Origin: Chitinophaga alhagiae
GTDB lineage: Bacteria > Bacteroidota > Bacteroidia > Chitinophagales > Chitinophagaceae
Assembly: GCF_003568665.1 (NCBI RefSeq)
Contig: NZ_QXMH01000001.1
Coordinates: 1,860,001-1,924,000, forward strand
Direction: 5' to 3'
DNA length: 64,000 nt
Positions 25,347 to 33,991 of the stretch are shown in pieces. The notes under the pieces were generated by a model, which saw nothing but the letters and a program-made list of their open reading frames with translations, made no database searches and was not told where the DNA came from. The first letter of the stretch is position 1, and the number at the start of each line of letters is the position of its first letter. The position numbers and the translations under genes were made by a program.

Positions 25347-28166
25347 TCAGTGCGCTTCCAGCCAGTTTTTACCAGTACCCAATTCGGCCTCCACAGGCAC
25401 TCCCAGGGGCATGGCGTTGCGCATGCCTTCGAGAATAAGGGGCTTGATGATCTCCACCTCGTCTACGTGGGCGTCAAACACCAATTCGTCATGCACCTGC
25501 AGCAGCATGCGGGAGCGGAAATTATGTTCCCGGAAGGTTTTGTGCAGGGAGATCATGGCCAGTTTGATGAGGTCTGCCGCCGTGCCCTGGATGGGCATGT
25601 TGATGGCGTTGCGTTCCGCAAAACCACGCACCACGGCGTTAGACGAGGTAATGTCTTTCAGCCAGCGTTTGCGGCCCATCATGGTTTGCACGTAACCTTT
25701 TTCCCGGGCAAACTTCACCTGGTTTTCCATGTAGGCCTTAATGCCGGGGTATTGCGCAAAATAGTTATCGATCAGGCCCTTGGCCTCTGTGCGCGAAATG
25801 CCCAGGTTTTCGCTGAGGCCAAAGGCGCTCTGGCCGTAAATGATACCGAAGTTCACGCTTTTGGCATTGCGGCGCATTTCAGGGGTGACATCCGAAAGGT
25901 CAACTCCGTAGACCTTTGCCGCAGTGGCAGTGTGAATGTCCAGCCCGCTCCTGAACGCGTCTGACATATTTGCATCTTCACTGATGGCGGCAATGATGCG
26001 CAGCTCTATCTGCGAATAGTCCGCGGAGAGCAGGGTATATTCCTCATTGCGCGGAACAAAAGCCTTGCGTACCTCCCGGCCTCTCTCGGTGCGGATGGGA
26101 ATGTTCTGCAGGTTGGGATTGTTGGAGCTGAGGCGCCCGGTAACGGCCACCGCCTGGTTGTAGGAGGTATGCACCCGGCTGGTGCGCGGGTTGATCATTA
26201 ACGGCAACGCGTCTACGTAGGTAGATTTCAGTTTGCTCAGCTCGCGGAAAACGAGAATATTTTCCACAATGGGGTGTTTGGAGGACAGTTTGGCCAACAC
26301 GTCTTCTCCCGTGGCGTACTGCCCTGTGCGGGTCTTTTTGGCCTTGGGGTCCAGCTGCAGCTTTTCGAACAGCACCTCGCCCAGCTGTTTGGGGGAGGCC
26401 AGGTTGAAACGCACGCCGGCCTGCTGGTACACGCTTTCTTCCGCTACTTTGATCTCTGACTCCAGGGAGCGGGAATAGTCTGCCAGCGCCTGCGTGTCAA
26501 TGGCAATGCCTTCGTATTCCATATCCGTCAGCACTTTTACCAGCGGGTTCTCTATGCGGTAGAGCACATCTTCCACTTTGCGCTCGGTTACCAGCGGCAC
26601 AAATTGGCTTTTGAGCTGTAGGGTAATGTCCGCATCTTCCGCGGCGTATTCCTTGATCTTTTCCAGCTCCACGTCCCGCATGTTGCCCTGTGTTTTACCT
26701 TTTTTGCCAATAAGTGTTTCTATGGGAACGGGGGCGTACTGCAGGTACTGTGCGCTCAGCAGGTCCATGCTGCGGCGGCCTTCCGGCTCTATGAGATAAT
26801 GGGCCAGCATGGTGTCAAAGATGGTGCCCTTCACTTCAATGCCGTACCATTTCAGTACAATAAGATCGTATTTGGCGTTCTGGCCAATGAACAGGGCGTC
26901 TTCCCGTTCAAACACGGGCCGGAAGCGTTCCAGTATTTCCTGTGCGCCGGCGCGGTCCGCGGGCATGGGAATGTACCAGCCTTCGCCGGGCTGTATGGAA
27001 AAGCTCATGCCCACAATGTCTGCCGCGTTGGCATCCGTACCGGTGGTTTCCGTGTCAAAGCTGATCTCGGGCACGGCCATCAGCGTGGCTACCACGGCGG
27101 CGTGCTCTTCCGGCGTATTGGCCAGGTAATAGGTATGCGGTGTGTTCTCGATGTTCTTGTCTGCCACCAGGCCGGTGCTTTCAATGGCTTCCGCCTGCTG
27201 CGCCAGGTTTTCCGCGGGCGTGGCCAAGGCGTTGCCGAACAGGTCTTGCTGCACGGGCCTGCCGGGCGTTGCTTCTCCGCTGATGGCGCTGAAGGTATCT
27301 CCCAGTATGCGTTTGCCCAGGGTCTTGAACTCCAGTTCTGTAAAGATCTCTGACAGCTGCTCTTTGTTGATCTCCGTGCAGCAGAAATCTTCTTCGTGAA
27401 AACTGACAGGCACATTGGTGATGATGGTGGCCAGCTTTTTGGAGAGGATGGCGCTTTCCGCGCCGGCCCTTATTTTTTCTCCCATTTTACCGCTGATCTT
27501 GTCTGCGTTGGCCAGTATGTTCTCCAGCGAGCCCCATTCCGCCAGCAGCTTCATGGCCGTTTTTTCGCCCACGCCGGGTATGCCGGGAATATTGTCTACC
27601 GAGTCTCCCATGAGGCCCAGGATATCTATCACCTGGTGTACGTCCTTTATCTGCCAGCGTTCACATACTTCCTTCGGGCCCATGATCTCTTCCTTGTTGC
27701 CGAGGGCGGGCGGTTTCCAGATGAACACATTGTCTTTCACCAGCTGGCCGTAATCCTTGTCTGGCGTTACCATGTACACGGTGTAGCCCTGCGCGGCGGC
27801 CTGCCAGGCTACCGTGCCGATGATGTCATCCGCCTCATAACCGTCCAGCTCCAGCACCGGGATGTTGAAACCCGCAATGATGCGCTTGATGTCCGGCAGG
27901 GCGGCCAGGAGATCTTCCGGCGCGTCTTCGCGGTTGGCTTTATAATCTTCAAAATCCGTATGCCGTTCTGTAGGCGCATGCGTATCGAAGGCCACGGCTA
28001 TGTGGGAAGGTTTCTCTTTATTCAGCAGGTCCAGCAGGGTGGTGGTAAAACCGAACTGGGCGTTGGTGTTGCGCCCCTTGCTGGTGAGCCTCGGGTTCCT
28101 GATCAATGCATAGTAGGCGCGGTAGATGAGCGCCATGGCGTCTAGTAAAAAGAGTTTCTTGCTCAT
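25347..28166 (-). CDS. polA: DNA polymerase I
   Basis: The 939-residue protein from ATG 28166 (MSKKLFLLDAMALIYRAYYAL) carries all three domains. The 5' nuclease comes first (about 1-290: VTPDKDYGQLV, GDSVDNIPGIPGVGEKTA). The 3'-5' exonuclease has intact acidic residues (SFDTETTGTD, IGQNAKYDL, YAAEDADITLQL), so it is probably proofreading-competent. The family A polymerase domain shows motif A LLSADYSQIELRI, motif B RNAKSVNFGIIYGQS and motif C LLQVHDELVFD. The longer open frame has 12 extra codons without homology. It is transcribed alone, divergent from the ArsC/Spx-like gene. Confidence 0.98.
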   Translation of the reverse strand: MSKKLFLLDAMALIYRAYYALIRNPRLTSKGRNTNAQFGFTTTLLDLLNKEKPSHIAVAFDTHAPTERHTDFEDYKANREDAPEDLLAALPDIKRIIAGFNIPVLELDGYEADDIIGTVAWQAAAQGYTVYMVTPDKDYGQLVKDNVFIWKPPALGNKEEIMGPKEVCERWQIKDVHQVIDILGLMGDSVDNIPGIPGVGEKTAMKLLAEWGSLENILANADKISGKMGEKIRAGAESAILSKKLATIITNVPVSFHEEDFCCTEINKEQLSEIFTELEFKTLGKRILGDTFSAISGEATPGRPVQQDLFGNALATPAENLAQQAEAIESTGLVADKNIENTPHTYYLANTPEEHAAVVATLMAVPEISFDTETTGTDANAADIVGMSFSIQPGEGWYIPMPADRAGAQEILERFRPVFEREDALFIGQNAKYDLIVLKWYGIEVKGTIFDTMLAHYLIEPEGRRSMDLLSAQYLQYAPVPIETLIGKKGKTQGNMRDVELEKIKEYAAEDADITLQLKSQFVPLVTERKVEDVLYRIENPLVKVLTDMEYEGIAIDTQALADYSRSLESEIKVAEESVYQQAGVRFNLASPKQLGEVLFEKLQLDPKAKKTRTGQYATGEDVLAKLSSKHPIVENILVFRELSKLKSTYVDALPLMINPRTSRVHTSYNQAVAVTGRLSSNNPNLQNIPIRTERGREVRKAFVPRNEEYTLLSADYSQIELRIIAAISEDANMSDAFRSGLDIHTATAAKVYGVDLSDVTPEMRRNAKSVNFGIIYGQSAFGLSENLGISRTEAKGLIDNYFAQYPGIKAYMENQVKFAREKGYVQTMMGRKRWLKDITSSNAVVRGFAERNAINMPIQGTAADLIKLAMISLHKTFREHNFRSRMLLQVHDELVFDAHVDEVEIIKPLILEGMRNAMPLGVPVEAELGTGKNWLEAH

Positions 28167-28224
28167 GGCGGTAAAAGTAAACAAAATGGCCAGATGGAAC
28201 ATTGATGTTTCATAATTTTACGGG

Positions 28225-28590
28225 ATGAACAAGACGTATCATTTATCCACATGCGATACCTGCGCCCGGATACTGGAAGAAACCGGCATAACGGCCAAGG
28301 GCTTTGAACTGCAATGCATCAAAACACAAAAGATCACCCCCGCGCAGCTGGACCAGATGCGCAAGCTGGCCGGCAGCTACGAGGCGCTTTTCAGCCGCCG
28401 CTCCATGAAATTCCGCCCCATGGGCCTGGCAGATAAACAGCTGACGGAAGAAGACTACCGGAAGCTGATACTGGAAGAATACACTTTTCTGAAACGCCCG
28501 GTCACCATTGCCGGCAACAGGATCTTTGTAGGGAATGAAAAAAAGACGGTGGCCGCCCTGAAGCAGTTTTTGTTAACCAATTCTAAATAA
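28225..28590 (+). CDS. ArsC/Spx-family thioredoxin-fold protein
   Basis: The 121-residue protein starts MNKTYHLSTCDTCARILEE, with a CxxC pair at residues 10 and 13, the redox motif of Spx/ArsC-like proteins. The central FSRRSMKFRPMGLADKQLTEEDYRKLILEEYTFLKRPVTI stretch contains the cis-Pro region with the conserved LKRPV motif. Lack of the arsenate-binding Arg context makes true arsenate reductase activity uncertain. A thiol-redox or regulatory role is as likely. It ends 9 bp from the convergent glycosyltransferase gene. Confidence 0.8.
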   Translation: MNKTYHLSTCDTCARILEETGITAKGFELQCIKTQKITPAQLDQMRKLAGSYEALFSRRSMKFRPMGLADKQLTEEDYRKLILEEYTFLKRPVTIAGNRIFVGNEKKTVAALKQFLLTNSK

Positions 28591-28599
28591 CAAAATATT

Positions 28600-29748
28600 C
28601 TAAAGTGTTTTCACGAACGCGCGCACCACTGTTTTGTACGCGGTCATATCCTGCCCGTGCTGAAAAGCAGCGAAGGGGAATGTTTTGACGGCCTCCAGGG
28701 CTTTCTTCAGGGAGAACTGGTGTTGCGGCAGGCTGTAGAAATATCCTTTCTGCATGAGGTATTTGCCCAGGTATTCCTGTTCAGACTGGCCGGGAGTGGG
28801 CACCAGGATGGCTTTTTTATTGAGCTTGGCGAGGTCCATGAGGGTGGTATAGCCGGAGCGGCAGAGCACCATGTCAGCGGCCAGCATGGCCTCATTGAGG
28901 TCTCGCGCATTGAGGTGGCTCACCTGCGTGATGCCGGGCGCCACATCCTGCCGGGCGGCCTCATCGGGCCGGCCGCTTACGATCAGGGCCCTGATGCCGG
29001 GCATTTGCCGCAGCTGGCTCAGCACAAGGGCTTCCAGGTTGCTGCGCTGCGGTTCAGGGCCTGAAATGAGGGCCAGCAGGTCATATTTCTTTTCCACGCC
29101 GGGCATAGGCTCAAAACGGGAAAGGCAACCCAGGTAAGTGGTGTGTGCCGGCAGCTGCGGCGGGTGGGCCAGCACGCCGCTGAGGTTGGGCTCCCCGGCA
29201 AAATCCGGCACCCAGCAGGCCGTATAACGTTGAATGAAACGGTAGTTTATTTTTTGCAGCAGCCGTTCCGTAACACCGCCAAAGGGCGTTTTGATGAGCA
29301 GCTGGTGGGAAATGAACACACAGGGAATATCAGGATGGTAGAGGCCGAAGCGGTTGTCTGAAATAACGGCATGAATACCCAGCTCCGCCACCGTTTTGCG
29401 CAGCCAGGCCTGCTCAAACCGCACGGCACGCCATATTTTGGGGATCTGCCTGATAATTTTAAGGCCAAAGAAAAAGCCCTTTTGCGAGTACCGGATGTGG
29501 TAACCGGGCAGCGGCAGCATGGTGATCCGGGGGAACTCCGCCGCCAGCAAGGCCGCATGTTTGCCCTCCGCCGCAATAACTATTTCACAACCAGCGTTTA
29601 ATAGTTCGTGTATCAGCGGAATGTCGCGCGTGGCGTGGCCTAATCCCCAATCCAGGGGTACAATGAGCACTTTTTTTGGCACCTGGGCGTATGTGGACAA
29701 ATATTTAGATTTTTTTTTGCGAAAATAGCTTAATTTAGAAATGACCAT
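28600..29748 (-). CDS. MurG-like family 1/28 glycosyltransferase
   Basis: The longest frame gives 382 residues from ATG 29748, but conserved sequence starts about residue 23 at VPKKVLIVPLDWGLGHATRDIPL. A GTG at 29682 may therefore be the true start. The N-terminal glycine-rich acceptor loop (WGLGHATRD) and the C-terminal nucleotide-sugar site (MVLCRSGYTTLMDLAKLNKKAILVPTPGQSEQEYLGKYL) define a GT-B fold enzyme close to MurG and to UDP-GlcNAc:LPS transferase-like proteins. Donor and acceptor are unknown. It is single and convergent with the ArsC/Spx-like gene. Confidence 0.83.
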   Translation of the reverse strand: MVISKLSYFRKKKSKYLSTYAQVPKKVLIVPLDWGLGHATRDIPLIHELLNAGCEIVIAAEGKHAALLAAEFPRITMLPLPGYHIRYSQKGFFFGLKIIRQIPKIWRAVRFEQAWLRKTVAELGIHAVISDNRFGLYHPDIPCVFISHQLLIKTPFGGVTERLLQKINYRFIQRYTACWVPDFAGEPNLSGVLAHPPQLPAHTTYLGCLSRFEPMPGVEKKYDLLALISGPEPQRSNLEALVLSQLRQMPGIRALIVSGRPDEAARQDVAPGITQVSHLNARDLNEAMLAADMVLCRSGYTTLMDLAKLNKKAILVPTPGQSEQEYLGKYLMQKGYFYSLPQHQFSLKKALEAVKTFPFAAFQHGQDMTAYKTVVRAFVKTL

Positions 29749-29817
29749 TGTTAAGAAACAGTAAACTTCTCACAACGTTCAGGCTGCAATTAGAAGAAGA
29801 TTTTATAATATGCATCA

Positions 29818-29943
29818 ATGAAAAAGTACAAGTGGTTTTTTATTTTCTTAGTTATGGTAAGTTTAGCGTGGCAGGGCTGCAGCGTATTAAAGAAAAATGA
29901 TTGTGGATGCCCGACCATGAAAACGGGGAGGATGAAACATTAA
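29818..29943 (+). CDS. Small lipoprotein, 41 residues
   Basis: ATG 29818 opens MKKYKWFFIFLVMVSLAWQG followed by CSVLKKNDCGCPTMKTGRMKH and a TAA at 29941. It has a basic start, a hydrophobic helix and a lipobox-like WQGC, so the mature protein would be only about 22 residues: a lipidated Cys, a CxC pair (NDCGCP) and a basic tail. I do not know a function. The next gene on the strand starts 95 bp later. The overlapping longer frame from 29901 is less likely over this part. Confidence 0.7.
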   Translation: MKKYKWFFIFLVMVSLAWQGCSVLKKNDCGCPTMKTGRMKH

Positions 29944-30038
29944 TTTTATCGCACTATACCTTGAACCGCCTTGTGAAGAAAGAACACGTTATTGAAATTG
30001 ATGTCAACAAAAAGAGAAAACAATCAAACGTAATTAGC

Positions 30039-30287
30039 ATGAAGCCTGTAGAGAGGGATTTACTCATCTTGTTACACGAAGACCGTTACAACGAGCAGGA
30101 AATCCAGTATGAAGTGAAGCAGATCAGCGATATGTTGTCGCTGGTTGAGACCATGGATTATCTGGCCACCGCCACCGAGGTAGCGGACTGCAACAAACAC
30201 CGCGTAAGCAGCAAGCGCCGTGTGCTGGAACGTGCGTTCTTCCGTAAAGAGCCAAAGGCATTTGAGTTCATCGTCCACAAAAACTGA
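30039..30287 (+). CDS. Hypothetical 82-residue protein
   Basis: From ATG 30039 the product is MKPVERDLLILLHEDRYNEQ followed by a helical, charged protein ending in AFEFIVHKN. The upstream part of the same open frame (from 29901) overlaps the small lipoprotein and reads like non-coding sequence, so the internal Met is preferred. No domain is recognised. Heptad-like EIQYEVKQISDMLSLVETMDYL suggests a helical hairpin, followed by a basic RVSSKRRVLERAFFRK region. It is soluble with no signal peptide and lies downstream of the small lipoprotein, possibly on one transcript. Confidence 0.6.
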   Translation: MKPVERDLLILLHEDRYNEQEIQYEVKQISDMLSLVETMDYLATATEVADCNKHRVSSKRRVLERAFFRKEPKAFEFIVHKN

Positions 30288-30422
30288 TGTCATTATTGTA
30301 GCGTCATTCCGGTAGTTCATATCCTACCCTGATCCTTACTGCACATTTCTCATCCAAGTTGTTGTTGAAAAAATTCAGGCGGTCTTGTACCGTCCAGGTA
30401 TTTTATTTTATAAAATCTGTTG

Positions 30423-30430
30423 TAGGTTTG
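30423..30430 (+). promoter_or_regulatory. Bacteroidota -7 promoter element before the ureohydrolase-like gene
   Basis: TAGGTTTG fits TAnnTTTG exactly and lies 22 bp before the ATG at 30453. The expected -33 TTG is not evident. The short leader would favour leaderless-like or SD-free initiation. Confidence 0.4.
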
Positions 30431-30452
30431 CGGGCAAACAAAATCCGTTGTG

Positions 30453-31592
30453 ATGATCGACTTTTCGCATCTGCAGGACTTTCTGGCTCCTGTTTCCAAA
30501 ACACTGCTGAATGAAGACGAACCCTACGAGCCGCTGCAGATAGGCAGTTCCATAGACCTTTACGAAGAAGATCATATACCCGACCTGGACGCGGCGGATA
30601 TTGTATTGCTGGGAGCCGGTGAAACCCGCGGCACTGGCCTGCCCAACGGGAGAACAGATACGCCTGACGTGGTGCGCCGGGAATTTTACCGCCTCTTCCA
30701 CTGGCACCAGGACGTGCGCCTGGCCGATGCCGGTAACGTACTCGGGGGCCGCTCCCTCGCAGATGCCTACGCCGCCCTCAAAAGCGTGGTAACAGAGTTG
30801 GTAGACGCGGGCAAAACAGTGATCATACTCGGCGGCTCGCACGACCTCACGTATGCCCAGTACCAGGCATACGCCATGAAAAAATACATTATCGAAGTAA
30901 CGGTGGCGGATGCCCTCATAGACCTGCAGGAAACCTCCCCGGTGCGTTCGCAGAACTTCCTGTTCAGCATGTTCATGGAGCAGCCCAACTATATCCGCCA
31001 CTATAACCATATCGGTTTCCAGAGCTACTTTGTACAGCCGCGCATGCTGGAAACGCTTGACAAGCTGCGGTTTGACTGCTTCCGCCTGGGCAAGGTGCGG
31101 GAGAACCTGGAAGAGATAGAGCCGGTGCTGCGGAATACGGACCTCTTCAGCGTAGACATCAACATGATCAAACATACGGACGCGCCCGCCAGCTCCCTTT
31201 CTCCCAACGGCTTCAGCGGGGAAGAGGCCTGCGCCCTTTCCCGTTACGCGGGCATGAGCGCACAGCTGAGCACCTATGGCATTTACGGCTATAACCCTGA
31301 CAAAGATAAAGACGACCTCACGGCCAAACAGATTGCCCAGATGCTCTGGTACTTTATGGACGGCCGCTCCGTCAAGAACAAGGAGGCGCAATTGGCAGAC
31401 CGCGAGGCGTTCCTCGAATTTCATATCGCTTTCACAGATATAGACACGGTATTCCTGAAAAGCAAAAAGACCGGCCGCTGGTGGATGCAGCTGCCAGACA
31501 AGTCTTTTGTACCCTGCGCCTACAGCGACTACCTGCTGGCCAGCAACAACGAGGTCCCCGAAAGGTGGCTGCGGAGCCAGGAGCGGCTGTAG
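30453..31592 (+). CDS. Ureohydrolase (arginase/formimidoylglutamase) family protein with altered metal site
   Basis: The 379-residue protein starts at ATG 30453, just after an in-frame GTG. It has the fold landmarks of arginase-family enzymes: VILGGSHDLTYAQYQAY, then SPNGFSGEEACALSRYAGMS, and a C-terminal TGRWWMQLPDKSFVPCAYSDYLLA extension typical of the Bacteroidota group annotated formimidoylglutamase. Two Mn-binding motifs are degraded: DAHxD is replaced by VADALIDLQ, and SxDxDxxDP by SVDINMIKHTDAP. Catalysis by the classical dinuclear centre is therefore doubtful. Histidine degradation genes are not nearby. Single-gene unit. Confidence 0.8.
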   Translation: MIDFSHLQDFLAPVSKTLLNEDEPYEPLQIGSSIDLYEEDHIPDLDAADIVLLGAGETRGTGLPNGRTDTPDVVRREFYRLFHWHQDVRLADAGNVLGGRSLADAYAALKSVVTELVDAGKTVIILGGSHDLTYAQYQAYAMKKYIIEVTVADALIDLQETSPVRSQNFLFSMFMEQPNYIRHYNHIGFQSYFVQPRMLETLDKLRFDCFRLGKVRENLEEIEPVLRNTDLFSVDINMIKHTDAPASSLSPNGFSGEEACALSRYAGMSAQLSTYGIYGYNPDKDKDDLTAKQIAQMLWYFMDGRSVKNKEAQLADREAFLEFHIAFTDIDTVFLKSKKTGRWWMQLPDKSFVPCAYSDYLLASNNEVPERWLRSQERL

Positions 31593-31741
31593 GGGGCGTG
31601 TTTGCTTCGAAAGGGATACGGGGGATTGAAAAAACCGGCGAAAAAGCGTTTATTGTGCAACACAATATCAACGATACGCGCGGCGGCAGGACCAGGCGCC
31701 GGGCTACCTATCATTAGCAGACCACGAAAAAAACGAATTAA

Positions 31742-32623
31742 ATGAAAAACAGCGTTGTTGCCGCATTACTTATGATCAGTTCATTACACGCCACAGCACA
31801 GGAAAGGATAGATCTTTACCCGGGCCAGCCGCAGTTGAAAATTGCCGGTGGCCGCAAGGTGAATGACGTTCCGCACATTGACCACTACAAGGCGCGGGCG
31901 GACAAAAAGAACGGGATGGCCATACTGATATGCCCCGGCGGCGGGTACACCCACCTGGCCGTTGACCATGAAGGTACGGCCGTGGCGGCTTTTTACACGG
32001 AGCAGGGCTTTGACGCCATAGTGCTCCATTACCGCCTCAACGACGTTACCCAGAGCGGCTCCCGTTACCCGGCGCAGTACAATGACGTAACCAATGCCAT
32101 GCGCCTGGTGAAGTCCAAAGCCGCCGCCTGGCAAATAGATCCTGAAAAGATAGGCGTGCTGGGCTTTTCGGCAGGCGGCCACCTGGCCTCCACCCTGGCC
32201 ACCATGCACATTCCCGCCAAGCCCAACGGCAGCGGGCCTGAAAAATGGAGCAGCCGCCCGGCCTTTGCCATACTGGTATACCCTGTTATCAGCATGAGCG
32301 AGAGCTTCCGGCACAACGGCAGCACCGTGAACCTGCTGGGGCCGGATGCAACCGCGGAAATGAAAGACTCGCTCTCTACAGACAAACGTGTTTCCGCCGC
32401 CACGCCGCCTACCATGCTGGTCCATTCTTCTGACGATAAAGGGGTGCCGGTGGAGAACAGCCTGGTGTTCTTTAATGCGCTCCGCAAACATAAAATACCG
32501 GCTACCATGCATATATATGACCACGGCGGGCACGGCTTTGGCATGGCGCCAAAAGACCCTGTACTGAACAGCTGGCCCGCATTGAGCGTGGAGTGGATCA
32601 AGAGCGTGCTGGACAAGAAATAA
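31742..32623 (+). CDS. Secreted alpha/beta-hydrolase esterase (BD-FAE/acetylxylan-esterase-like)
   Basis: The 293-residue protein has a signal peptide (MKNSVVAALLMISSLHATAQ). The fold is marked by the oxyanion segment ILICPGGGYTHLAVDHEG, the nucleophile elbow LGFSAGGHLAS (catalytic Ser), the acid in MLVHSSDDKGVPVENS, and the catalytic His of YDHGGHGFGMAP. Related secreted esterases remove acetyl or feruloyl groups from plant polysaccharides. The exact substrate is not predictable. It is convergent with the TIM-barrel gene, and inverted-repeat copy 2 lies between them. Confidence 0.85.
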   Translation: MKNSVVAALLMISSLHATAQERIDLYPGQPQLKIAGGRKVNDVPHIDHYKARADKKNGMAILICPGGGYTHLAVDHEGTAVAAFYTEQGFDAIVLHYRLNDVTQSGSRYPAQYNDVTNAMRLVKSKAAAWQIDPEKIGVLGFSAGGHLASTLATMHIPAKPNGSGPEKWSSRPAFAILVYPVISMSESFRHNGSTVNLLGPDATAEMKDSLSTDKRVSAATPPTMLVHSSDDKGVPVENSLVFFNALRKHKIPATMHIYDHGGHGFGMAPKDPVLNSWPALSVEWIKSVLDKK

Positions 32624-32679
32624 AGGAACGAGAAGGCAGGCCGCTTTGCCGCGGTGCATGCCCTCGCAGGCATAAACGA

Positions 32680-32793
32680 AAAGGGGCCGTCTCAAAAGTA
32701 ATTTGATGGCCCCGAGAATCACGTAAACGAAAAATCTCTCCATCAGGTACCCGAATAAGATCAGGTAAAAATTACTTTTGAGACGGCCCCTTT
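32680..32793. repeat. Terminally inverted repeat element, copy 2 (MITE-like)
   Basis: A 114-bp segment starts AAAGGGGCCGTCTCAAAAG, and its first 25 bases (32680-32704) are the exact reverse complement of its last 25 (32769-32793). The 65-base core has the same length as in copy 1 (325-432) and shares ACGTAAACGAAA-like, CTCCATCA and GTACCCGA words with it. The arms differ from copy 1 (GTCTC against GTCC) yet stay perfectly complementary. It lies between convergent genes, 2 bp from the end of a bare signal-peptide ORF. As RNA it would fold into a 25-bp stem that could act as a bidirectional terminator. Confidence 0.8.
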
Positions 32794-32795
32794 AT

Positions 32796-32849
32796 TCAGG
32801 CAAAGGTGATGCTGTTGCAGGCAAGCAGCAGCAAAAACAATTTTTTCAT
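32796..32849 (-). pseudogene. Gene remnant reduced to its signal peptide
   Basis: An ATG at 32849 on the minus strand encodes MKKLFLLLLACNSITFA and then stops at 32796-32798. This is a complete, textbook Sec signal peptide with no mature protein. It begins 11 bp after the stop of the TIM-barrel gene on the same strand, the spacing of an operon partner. It ends 2 bp from inverted-repeat copy 2. The likely reading is that a secreted-protein gene was cut off by insertion or deletion at the repeat. A functional 17-residue peptide is a less likely alternative. Confidence 0.6.
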
Positions 32850-32860
32850 ATGTGCTGTTA

Positions 32861-33787
32861 TCAGCGGAAATTATCAGCGTCGCGGTAAGCCTGTATCAAT
32901 GCCTGTTCCCCTTCCTTGCCGGGTTTGGCATTGCCGTGCTCCATGCCCATTACGCCCTTGTAACCTTTGTTGTACAGGTGTTTGAACACATTGCGGTAAT
33001 TGATCTCGCCGGTACCGGGCTCTTTTCGGCCGGGGTTATCGCCGATCTGTATGTAGGCAATTTCGCTCCAGCAAAGGTCTATGTTGGCTATCAGTTGGCC
33101 TTCGTTGCGCTGCATGTGGTAAATATCGTACAGTATTTTGCAGGAGGGGCTGTTTACCGCGCGGCAGAGCATATAGGTCTGGTCAGACGTGCGCATGAAC
33201 AGGTCCGGGTTGTCGCTCAGGGGCTCCAGCACCATAGTGAGGCCGCCCTTCTCCAGGATCTCGGAACCGCGGCGCAGTGCGTCTATCACGTGGCCGGTTT
33301 GCACGCCAATAGGCAGCTTGCGCTCAAAATAGCCGGGCACTACGGTGGCCCATTTGGCATTTACGCGTTTGGCCAGCTCTACAGACGCCTCGCAGGTTTT
33401 GAGAAAAACGTCCAGGAACTCCTGCTTGCCGGTGGTGAGTGATACCTTCCAGTTGTCTCCCCCGTCTATCACAAATACGCCCATGCGCATGTTCAGCCTG
33501 GCCAGGAGGTCGCCTATCTTGTTTTGCAGGGCCTTGTCACGCTTGAGCATGCCGTTGTCTTCTATGGAACGGAAGCCCTGGTCATGCATAAAACGGATCT
33601 GGTCAAGAAAGTCCTCCCCGCCGCTGTTCTTAAACATGCCGGCGTGAGGCGCATAGTCCAGGTTAAAGGGTTTTCCGGCAGCGGCCGGCTGTTGGGTGTC
33701 AGCGGCGCCGGCAGTTGCCGCGGCGCCGAAGGTGAGGGCCGAAATGCCCGCCAGCGTGCCTTGTTGAAGGAAGGTTCTTCTTTCCAT
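32861..33787 (-). CDS. Exported TIM-barrel sugar isomerase/epimerase (hydroxypyruvate isomerase-like)
   Basis: The 308-residue protein has a twin-arginine-type signal, MERRTFLQQGTLAGISALTFGAAATAGA. The AP-endonuclease-2-like barrel shows FKNSGGEDFLDQIRFMHDQGFRSIEDNG, VFVIDGGDNWKVS, the metal-ligand Glu of TMVLEPLSDNPDLFMRTSD, CKILYDIYHMQRNEGQL, and YIQIGDNPGRKEPGTGEINYRNVF. These motifs match the Hyi/IolE superfamily; the substrate is not predictable. The Tat signal implies periplasmic action. A signal-peptide remnant follows directly downstream, so this was probably a longer operon. Confidence 0.82.
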   Translation of the reverse strand: MERRTFLQQGTLAGISALTFGAAATAGAADTQQPAAAGKPFNLDYAPHAGMFKNSGGEDFLDQIRFMHDQGFRSIEDNGMLKRDKALQNKIGDLLARLNMRMGVFVIDGGDNWKVSLTTGKQEFLDVFLKTCEASVELAKRVNAKWATVVPGYFERKLPIGVQTGHVIDALRRGSEILEKGGLTMVLEPLSDNPDLFMRTSDQTYMLCRAVNSPSCKILYDIYHMQRNEGQLIANIDLCWSEIAYIQIGDNPGRKEPGTGEINYRNVFKHLYNKGYKGVMGMEHGNAKPGKEGEQALIQAYRDADNFR

Positions 33788-33991
33788 AGCGTGTAAAAAT
33801 GATTAGCGTCCGAAATTAATAGCTTTTCAATGTAAATCCGAACGGATTTGATAAAAAAACCGCAAAACAGTCTTTTTTAGTATTTTTTTCAACTTTTCTA
33901 AGCGGGTTTTGACGTTCATAAAAAATATGTTGGTTTCAACCTCCAGAATTAATAAATTCACACGCTTTAATATTCCAGCACGTTATCAGCA

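Noticed and set aside
29901..30038. Upstream extension of the 82-residue gene
   Set aside because: This part overlaps the small lipoprotein in another frame and reads like non-coding sequence; the ATG at 30039 is a better start.
31784..32743. 319-codon minus-strand frame across the esterase and inverted-repeat copy 2
   Set aside because: It runs through the esterase in antisense and through the hairpin element; the esterase has an intact catalytic triad on the other strand.
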